A DNA stretch of 64,000 bases from Nereocystis luetkeana (lineage: Eukaryota; Sar; Phaeophyceae; Laminariales; Laminariaceae), in the NCBI GenBank assembly GCA_031213475.1, contig JARUPZ010000011.1, forward strand, positions 7,129,622-7,193,621, given 5' to 3'. A program made the translations under genes and the position numbers. Numbering within the stretch: position 1 is the first letter of the stretch; every line of letters begins with the position of its first letter. Shown one piece after another: positions 56,201 through 64,000 of this stretch. Below the pieces are notes generated by a model. That model was given only the letters and a program-made list of their open reading frames with translations. It made no database searches and had not been told where the DNA came from.

Positions 56201-59200
56201 GCGCCGTCGTACTAGTTGTAGCGATGTTTGTGCCCGAGAGCTGCCGAACAGAAACAAAAGGATCTCGGCGAACTAGGCCGCGCAAACTGCAACCGACGTT
56301 CGACCACGACCCACTCACAAAGGCCGTACCAAATACAGGCGCCCCTGCCCACAGTCCGCTCGCCTGACGGAACGCCTCGGTGACGTCGATGTGACTCAAT
56401 ATGATATATGCGCGCGACCCACAGAATGCACCAAATGATATCTCGCATCAAGTGGACCAATGCGACGACAGGGGGTTTCTCGAAACCAGGGCCATCGTTG
56501 ATACTGCGTGCGAATGGCGACACTGCAACGTCAAGTCGTGTATGCTCCGAGGTTTAGATGGAGATACACTCATAGCCAGCGGAGATAACCAAATAACTAG
56601 GATCGTGTGCGTTTCACAGCGCGGAAAACGGATCTCCTCCCGATTCGTATGTCGCCGAAACTCTTTGCGAGGATACCGTCAGTGAGTGGGGCTACGCTGT
56701 GATGATTGGGGTATGCCAAGGCCGTGCTGAGGTCTGTTCTCCCTTCACGTGGACGGAATCACCATATCGATAGCCGCCAATGTTTCCACCTCAGAATACC
56801 GCGTATATCACTGGGCCACTTGACCCGAACTCCCTGACGGAGACGCACTGTTCGGCGATACGACACGCTGCATGTCTCCTGACAACAACACACACTCGCT
56901 GTGAACGTACACCACATCTAAAATAACCATCACACCTGGGCCCCCAACGGACGCCGACCCTTGCAAAGGACGCGCATCTCGCGCTGCCGCTTCCGTACGC
57001 CCTATGCACGGCCAAAACCCCCATTGAGAGGCGAGACTCGTCCCCCTTTTTCACTAGCGTTGGCCACCGCGCAACGGGTGGAGCCCCCAACACTCGACGC
57101 CCCGCTACAACGGCCGCCGCCGCCGCTTCCACTGGCATTGGCTCCGTCGCTGCCACCACCGCTACCAATGTCGCCGCCGGCACCGCTGTCGTCGCCGACG
57201 CTACCGCCACCGCCATCCGGTACCCTGACCTTGCCCTTGCCCTTGGGTTCTCTGGCCGGAGATTCAGTCGAGGCGTCGCTGCTGTCAGCGATGTCGCCGC
57301 CAGCCTGCCCACCACAGGTTGTTCAGCGGCACTTACGGCCATCGCCCGCCATGCCAGAGCGAAAAACGTGCGGGCTCACGCAGATGCCACCCAAACGGTG
57401 GTTTTTCGTGCTCCGACCACGGCCGGTACTCACCGCCCCGGTGCACCAGTCACTGTAGTGCGGGGTAGATGGGTTTGCTGGACGTTGGCGTTGATGAGGC
57501 CACCGAATGAGGCATAGGAGGGGAGGCGGGGCTACCGTGGCACCGGGATGGGCGAGAAGGTATCCACCGGCAGAGGGTAGGCTTGTGTGGCCACAGTAGT
57601 CGGAGACGACCCGCAGATCCAGCGTGAATGTTTCCAAGTTCTTCGCTATCAGGACCATCATCCTGGCCCAGTGCACCAGGCTATTGACGATCGTACAATG
57701 CTCCACCACGTAGTCCTATAGGTTCGTGTCTCCTGCGCGTATCGCTGCGCGAAGAGCGTCGACGCCAGATCGCGCCGGGTGGAGGTCGGCGACATCCTGC
57801 GGGAACCCGTGAACCGAGATCACCATGACCGCGAGCCCCAAGATGTTCAGATACTTCGTCTCCGGAAGTTTGATGCGCCCCCCCCCCCGTGCCGTGCAAA
57901 AGGCAGAAAATAGATGTCGTCAATCGACTCTAACATGGCGTGGACGCCGGCCGGGAACACGACGATTCCCTCCACGTATCCGTGCGCGGCTGCCTGTCAT
58001 CGACGACGGGCGGCCTCTGCAGAATACCTGCTACAGCCGGATGGTGGATTGGCCCCACGATACAACGACATTGTTGGGCATTGTCTAATTCACCTGTTTA
58101 ATATTATATGAAAGGGTTGATGACGGATGACGGTGTCGCTACGGTGGAGAGCCTGGCCGATCTTCGGTATCCCTAGCTCGCCTTCGGCTGCTTATCTAAA
58201 TGCGGTCGATAGGGCTCCAGTGGTTCTGGCCCCGTTCAGGGCACCACCATTGCCGCCCCACCCCCCGGGTCTACGGCGAATCCGCCCGCCTGTTTGTAGC
58301 GGACGGTGTAGAGAGTACGGGTAGTTCTGGTATCGCCGTAGCCGAGCCCTCCTCCGGCATCTGAGGTGAGCCCAGTCACCTGTCTGTAGGATACACGGGT
58401 TTCTCCAACGCCACCCAGAGCACCGCCGTAGTTCAGACTCCCCCCGGGCCCACGGCGGGCCAACCAGGCCGTCCGGGGTACGGGGACTCGCGAGACCGGC
58501 GTAGACGGCCATGGACCCCCCAACGGGGTGACCAGCATGGTCGGCCGGCGGCCCACGGCAACGTGGCGAGTGGCCGCCCGAGCGTGCCTACTCCAACGGG
58601 GTTGCAGGCGAGGCTAGGGACCCCCGCGACGGGGGTCTCAAGCGGCTGACCGAGCAGGGCAGGGATGAGAGAGCCGTGAGCCGACAGAGAGACTCCATCC
58701 GCGGAGGTGCCAAGGTGTGCCCCTAGCCTGCCGTCGCCGTCCGTTCCACTCCCGGATGGGTCTCGGCGTGTGGTGTCAACGATGTCGTCCACCGGTGTTC
58801 GGAGGGCCACGTGAAGCTGGGCGATCTCGGTTGCCATGTGCTGCTTAAAAAAGGCGAGGTTGACGTGTGACACGGCATCCGCCCCGTTGCTGTCGGTCAT
58901 GGCCATTCACGTCGAGCGTTCAACAGATCGGGAAAGTGAAACTCGCAGCCCTTGCTGCCCGTCCTTCGCTGATGCAATGCAGTCTGCCACCCATTGCTGC
59001 TGTTGCTGCTCTCGACCACCACTACAGTGGACACGACTTAGGCCTTTCAATCGACAGCGGGCAATGTCGGGCCGTCTGCTCGTATCTCTCTGCTGTGCCC
59101 GGTGTAGCTACGCACATCAAACTAAAGGCCCTCGCGAGTGAGCACCTCCTTTGTCCCGCCCTTTCCTCCGGCCAAAATAAAACCTTACGTCGATAGAGCC

Positions 59201-62200
59201 CGTGACTAAAAACAATGACTGCCGTCGGTTGTCAACTAAACTAATGTTCGTATATGTACTATTAATACTGTGCAGTTCACGCGCATCATATCATCAACCA
59301 CTCATAAAGCTCTACCTTTTATCGCACGTGTACGTCCTGCCAGCGTGAATCGAGGGCCCTGTGTAATATTTTGTTGCACGAATGAAGCGCCAGCGAATCC
59401 CTACGTCCTCCACCGACCAGTTGATTTGAATTTACTTATCGAATCGATATTTTAGTGTCCTACTCACCCCAACCCCCTCGCTCTCTCCGCTGTCACGTCT
59501 CCTGCTTCCCACCCTATGGATGCGATGCGGCTCGTTCGCCGATTGAACAATGTCGCCGCGACATGAAATTAATATCGAATATCCGCCTATTGGGGAGAAG
59601 TTTCGACTGGTAGGGCAGGGGATGTATCGAGTGGATTGCTCTGGCGATAGAAACCATGCCCAATCGTCAGGAATCGAATCGCAACACACGGATATCCACG
59701 AGTAGAATCCTGCTATTAGTATCACCAATCCCCCTTCGTGAGTTTAAGAGCAAGACGAGTCACGGCAGGAACCGTACTGTACTTGGTATTATTTTCGCAT
59801 GTTCATGTGGGCCTCGGTACCCATACTATACGTCACGTCATGGTTTCTGTTTTGGTATCACAAACTCTCGAAGTCTTCGTGCTCACCATGACAAGTGCTG
59901 TACTACACCAGTCTGCACAGGTGAATTGCCAATTACCTGGCACAACACATACAACTGGGCACAAACAGCAGTATGTTCAACATGCATCTAAAAAAAAAGC
60001 GGTTTTCAACACATTCTTCAATTAAAAGCTCAATAACTGGTACATAGGAGTGCACAGCAGCTTGGTTATGGAAATGCCTACCAGGTACTGGAGAGTTTAC
60101 TATCCCTACGCTCCTTGATCAAATGTATCAGCCAACACAGAAAGCAGCACGGAAACTAAACTATTAATACTCTTACTAAACTTCACAAACATATTCAACA
60201 ATCCAGCAGGCCTCATATGAAAGTATCGCATGCCTGGAGCGAGAAAATGACTTGCTGGCGATTGTGCGTCGTATTCTCCCCGTATCAAGGGAGTAAGTTG
60301 GCGCCCCATCCCGTTTTCCACCCAACCGCTTCCTGCTGCTGCTGCTGCTGCTCGGTGTGTAGACGATAGGCACAGCACCCTCCAAAGCCCCTACGTTACC
60401 AACCTCAGCAGCCCCCCGCCCCCCCCCCCCCAAGCCGCATGTTGCTACGGCTGCAGCTGTTCCGCCCCAACTTCGGTGACACCGGCATCACTAGGCTCCA
60501 CCCCCTCCGGTTCATGCTGCTGGTGCGGTTTCTGCGGCCCTCGCGATTCAACTCAAGTTACACTACCATTACCAAGCTCCTCCATCTCAGGATCACGCAC
60601 CTGCTGCTGCTGTAGCTACAGCACTTCACTTCCCTCTTGCGCCCTGACCCTCCCGCTTCCACCGTTTTGTCGTAGCTCTGGTACGTCACCCCGATTCTTC
60701 CCTCTAGCTTCTTCGCAGATTTGAAGTTCTCCCACATAATGTCGCATCTGAATAGTTTTACGTGGCCGATCATGCCGAAATTACTCGTTAATGATCGGAC
60801 CTTCAACTCGAGGCAATTCGCTTAAACACTCACCTCAAAAGGAGGCCCTCCGTCTCTGGTAGTTCCCTACAGCCGTCCTCTCGGTATTTCTCTCTCCTAG
60901 CACAGCTATACCGTCAGCGACCCTGGACCCGGCCAATCACGTTTAAACAGGCCGTCAGGGGCGACTAATCGAACACGTTCGAGCTTGTTTAAGCTTCACC
61001 CGATAAACACACGTCGCTGCACACCCGGCTCGGTAGATGGACTCAGAGTAGCAACGAATAAGTATATAAAACGGAGGGGTGTATATGCGTCGGAGTGGGC
61101 GACGTTTCCCGGGCCTCTAAGTGGGTTGCATGTTGGGGTTTGAGATAAATGAATGCACGCTTACACATCAGTAGAAAACACCGTCCATATACCAGGTCGT
61201 TTTCGGACGCCACAAGGGGTGGTAGCTGCGATGTACCTGGGATAAACGCACACGTAACAGGGTGAATGCGCAACCCAACCTGAGGCAGGGCACGTTTGAA
61301 GACACAACCGCGCAGTACAATTGTTCAACCGTTCGTCTGAAGCATGTGGGGCGTTTTTAGTCGTGCCCCATCCTCGTCAGATACATACCAATAATATGGT
61401 CGGCTCTATACTGGTTGCTTCGCCCCGCCGTCCGCCATCCCCCTTCCCTCGCTCGAAGATATCGCGGTCTTTATCTCTCCTTATCTCCTCCGCGCTGTTC
61501 AGCTCGTGATTGCTTACAACACGCGCTACCGGCTGAAATATGCCCGATACGTCAAGGGAAGGAACATCTTCAAGATTTCGGCGGTGATAGGGGTGGCTAT
61601 TTCCGTTGCTGCGATCCTCGTCCTGTACAACATGCCGGAACGCTACGCAAGGTAGGAGCGTTCGAATCGTCTGTGGCTCTGATCATATATGGGAATGTTC
61701 GCCGCTATACGCGTGTGTACACCGGGTTTCGTGCGACACTATGCCCATATACGGCTGTATCTCAGCAATGTCCTCACGACTGACCATAACGTGCACAATT
61801 CAAGCGAGAGTACACCAAGAAAAAGAGAGGGCGACTTACACTACTTCCCAAGGTCATTATGAGAAGCGAGAAACAAATAATAATTTGATATCTTCTTGAC
61901 GAACAAGCAACTGACGTTTTCGTATGCCCTACCCCCTGTCTGGGACTCAAAACCAGAAATAGAGTGCCAATTTTTCTCCGAATACCCCTTCTCCGAGCTA
62001 TATGCCGCCTTCCGTCACTTAAACGCTCAAAACCTGCTGCTTGATATGCGCCTTGCTCGATGTGGAGGACAGGGGCAACTATGGCTGCGTGTTCTTCAAC
62101 GAAAGGCGGGCGGTTCAGGGCACACTCATTCTAGGTGTCGGACCGACCATCTTCGCCATGTTCAAGCTCATGAAGATGCATGATGTGTTTGGCATTGGGC

Positions 62201-64000
62201 CGGAGATCGTTTGTGTAATTGTGCCAATTGTGATCGGAGGAGGTACGTCGGGTTCAAACCCCTAAGAGCAAACCATCGTGGCTACCATGATGCGCCAGCG
62301 ATGGCTCACAACTTCGTGTGTCGGATCGGCGCCATCGTTCTCGTTGGATGGTTATAGCCGATGACAATCCGAGATTCACAACATAAACCCATGTGTATGC
62401 GCGTAGAGTTACAATGCTAGGTGCGTCTTGTCGTCCAACTTCGACAAGCAAACCAGCCGCAATATCAAGGTTCAAGCCCAGACATCGTTGGTTTGGCCTT
62501 GCTTAGGAACGGCTGCACTGGAACACTTCCGCAATATGCATCCGTAACCACCGTCATCGGGGCCGTCACGCCTACGGCGTCGTATAGACGGCTACGTACG
62601 GAACCCGCGTTTACTCAAGTAGCCTCGACTTGTTCGATGTCTCATTCACGTTTTACTCGTTTTTTTGAAGTGTGCCATTTGACAGTTCAGGAGCTGCTGC
62701 ACGCTAAGGTTCTTGAGGATTCGCGCATGGTTAAACTATTGCTGGACATGAACATTTTCGTCTGTGGCTCTAACGTCCTATTTTGGAGGTGAGAGACGAA
62801 AACAACATACGAGGGTGGACTCGCGACTCATTTAATATGCTGTTTACGAACCGTGTACACGGAAGGCTAGCATAATTCCAAACGGTGGCTGTGTGCAAAA
62901 CCGAACGTACTGTAGGCAAAGGACGTTCGACACGATTGTGCGGCGTTGAAACATTTCTATTTTATTCTCTTCTGGGCTTGCTTCGCGTGAAGCGTGGAAA
63001 GAACTGGGAAAAACCAGGTTCTTACGTTTGGCGTTAGACAGTTGTCACACTTCACGACAAGCGTGATTTACCTCGGCGTTTCGTGAGGGGATATCGCTCC
63101 ACGCGCACTCGGCAAGCGCTGGCGCGCCGAGCTTTCATCGCTGTCAAACGGAGCTACCTAGCCACACCCTTGTTCCACCCATGAGTACCTGGGGAAGAAT
63201 AATCCTACAACCAGTATGTAAGAGGGTGTCTCGGACGTCCACCACGTCGTGCTCGACTCCTGCGATCGCTCGAGGTGCTGCCGGTCGGAATTTAACTATC
63301 TATCGTCTGCGCTTTTCTCGACATCGCTCGACATACTTACTCGTACACCAGGTATGTAGGTGTTCGTCCTGGTCCTGTAGTTCCTTGCATGGTACTCTTC
63401 GCAAAGTACGGCGCCACACCATGTGACGGGTTTGCTTGGGAGCATGCACCACGTACACCAAACTCAATAGCATCCCGTGCTCGCCGAATCCGAGTGTGGG
63501 CTCGGTTCTGATGAGTACTCCAACCGCGCAGATAAAACACGAGAGGATAACCCTATGCGACCGCACTGTTTCCGGCCCAAGGTCGCTTTCCGGCTCATAT
63601 AGTGACGATTCGCGGAAATGCCGCACCATCCGTGGCTGTAGCATACCATTGAAAACAATCAGGGATAATCAACGTTTAGATGCAGCCCGCATCGCCTAGG
63701 GCACACACCAACGCTTGACAAAATGCCTAGGCTGGCACGGGCGATACCCATCTGCCAGGTCTATCATTAGTGGCGAACACATGATGTTCGAATATTTGCT
63801 GTTCGCCAGACACTTATGGAGGGAAGGGCATGTATTGATGGCGGCGTGTGGAAGCGTTGGTGGGAAAACATCCCAAAAGGTCTATGGTGATAGATTTTAC
63901 CAAGGAAGGTTTATTTTAACGTTTCCAGGTGGCCATAAACTAGAAACAAATGGGCAATTTCCTATCTGACTCCTGCCCTAGGCCGTTTCTTGTATCTTGG
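52961..64000 (+). CDS. Gene C: 7TM-RGS receptor-like protein, partial (exons 1-4)
   Basis: Exons 52961-53204, 61459-61651, 62073-62242 and 62686-62788 match genes A and B in length (244, 193, 170, 103), phase and sequence. All splice sites are canonical and no stop or frameshift is seen. Exon 5 was not found in the last 1.2 kb. In A and B intron 4 is 6-7 kb, so the RGS exons should lie beyond the right edge. Intron 1 is 8.3 kb. By homology the product is a membrane protein with a C-terminal RGS domain. The gene is head to head with gene B, with the Ty3-type element in between. Confidence 0.8.
53205..56790. other. Gene C intron 1, left part: no gene recognised
   Basis: It contains the 54-bp tandem repeat at 54757-54864. 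Overlapping ORFs at 54883-55545 (plus) and 55857-56523 (minus) lack known domains but sit in GC-richer DNA than their surroundings and may be transposon relics linked to 56791-58906. Confidence 0.35.
54757..54864. repeat. 54-bp tandem duplication
   Basis: 54757-54810 and 54811-54864 match except for a few bases. The unit begins CATCATACAAACTCA and includes CCCAACTGTTTCATTGCAGCA. Confidence 0.9.
56791..58906 (-). pseudogene. Degraded Gag-like gene (retroelement relic)
   Basis: A minus-strand start at 58906 gives MAMTDSNGADAVSHVNLAFF and LHVALRTPVDDIVDTTRRD, then Gly/Pro-rich sequence. Further down, one protein-like run (FPAGVHAMLESIDDIYFLPF) breaks at a G-run at 57881-57890. It resumes one frame over as KLPETKYLNILGLAVMVISV, passes an in-frame TAG, and continues EHCTIVNSLVHWARMMVLIA. 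It looks like Gag of an LTR element by position of features, but no zinc knuckle or enzyme domain is seen. The region below 57400 is Ala/Pro-rich and uncertain. Confidence 0.4.
58907..61458. other. Gene C intron 1, right part: no gene recognised
   Basis: Short ORFs only. A GCTGCTGCTGCTGCTGCT-type run lies near 60335 and a C-run near 60420. Confidence 0.4.
61459..61651 (+). CDS. Gene C exon 2 (TM3-TM4)
   Basis: 193 nt with acceptor GAAG|AT and donor CAAG|GTAGGA. The Cys of VPYCLR in A and B is Leu here (SPYLLRAVQLV). The loop YRLKYARYVK is unchanged. Confidence 0.83.
62073..62242 (+). CDS. Gene C exon 3 (TM5-TM6)
   Basis: 170 nt with acceptor GACAG|GG and donor GGAG|GTACGT. It encodes YGCVFFNERRAVQG, GVGPTIFAMF, MHDVFGIGPE and VIVPIVIGGG. 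Confidence 0.85.
62686..62788 (+). CDS. Gene C exon 4 (start of TM7)
   Basis: 103 nt with acceptor GACAG|TT and donor GGAG|GTGAGA. It encodes VQELLHAKVLEDS and a hydrophobic end (NVLFW). Confidence 0.82.
62789..64000. other. Start of gene C intron 4: no gene recognised
   Basis: Overlapping small ORFs near 63181-63699 on both strands without recognisable domains. No RGS exon found. Confidence 0.4.

Noticed and set aside
56961..57458. Pro-rich ORF on the plus strand as a host gene
   Set aside because: It is made of CCG/CCA-type low-complexity DNA with no domain, and the opposite strand shows a possible Gag-like relic.
62789..64000. RGS exons of gene C within the window
   Set aside because: No match to exon 5 landmarks (YHGWHGAG, FCRQSL) on the plus strand; they are expected beyond the edge.

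Overview
The window reads as nuclear DNA of an intron-rich eukaryote. The best guess is a stramenopile of the brown-alga type. The basis is short exons with GT-AG introns of 0.17 to 8 kb, about half GC, many Ty1/copia and Ty3 remnants, and a receptor family that joins a seven-helix membrane domain to an RGS domain. The lineage is an inference, not a sequence match. There is no bacterial gene layout, rRNA, convincing tRNA or CRISPR.

The host content is one gene family in three paralogous copies: A (+, 2708-21197), B (-, 25465-37117) and C (+, 52961 to beyond the right edge). I assembled them by hand from splice sites. Each exon present in two or three copies has the same length: 244, 193, 170, 103, 220, 131 and 155 nt. 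The last exon differs (131 nt in A, 170 nt in B). Intron phases are identical (1,2,1,2,0,2,1). Exons 1-4 and the start of exon 5 encode seven hydrophobic segments. Exons 5-7 encode an RGS domain and exon 8 a short tail. A and B lie tail to tail, B and C head to head. The predicted proteins are about 450-465 residues and are expected at a membrane, where the RGS part would speed GTP hydrolysis on G-alpha. Introns 1 and 4 are very long in every copy where they can be measured and hold most of the repeats.

The space between B and C holds a 14.4 kb LTR retrotransposon on the minus strand (37731-52092). Its LTRs are about 494 bp, identical over 468 bp, and flanked by a 4-bp target duplication CTAT. 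It encodes a broken Gag and a Ty3-type Pol in the order NADAR domain, aspartic protease, reverse transcriptase, RNase H, (frameshift at a C8 run), integrase, chromo-like module, Tudor-like module. The NADAR (YbiA-like, ADP-ribose-linked N-glycosidase family) domain at the front of Pol is the most unusual item in the window.

Layout: 1-2.2 kb, a diverged 1-kb tandem duplication; 2.7-21.2 kb, gene A, with a foldback/tandem repeat and a deleted Ty1/copia element in intron 1 and an exact 200-bp tandem repeat in intron 4; 21.2-25.5 kb, intergenic with no gene seen; 25.5-37.1 kb, gene B, with a 590-bp tandem array, a palindrome-rich patch and a minisatellite in its introns; 37.7-52.1 kb, the Ty3-type element; 53.0-64.0 kb, the first half of gene C, whose 8.3 kb intron 1 carries a degraded minus-strand Gag-like gene. 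Two short motifs, TACCAGGTA and CTATTAATACT, recur far more often than chance across the host part.
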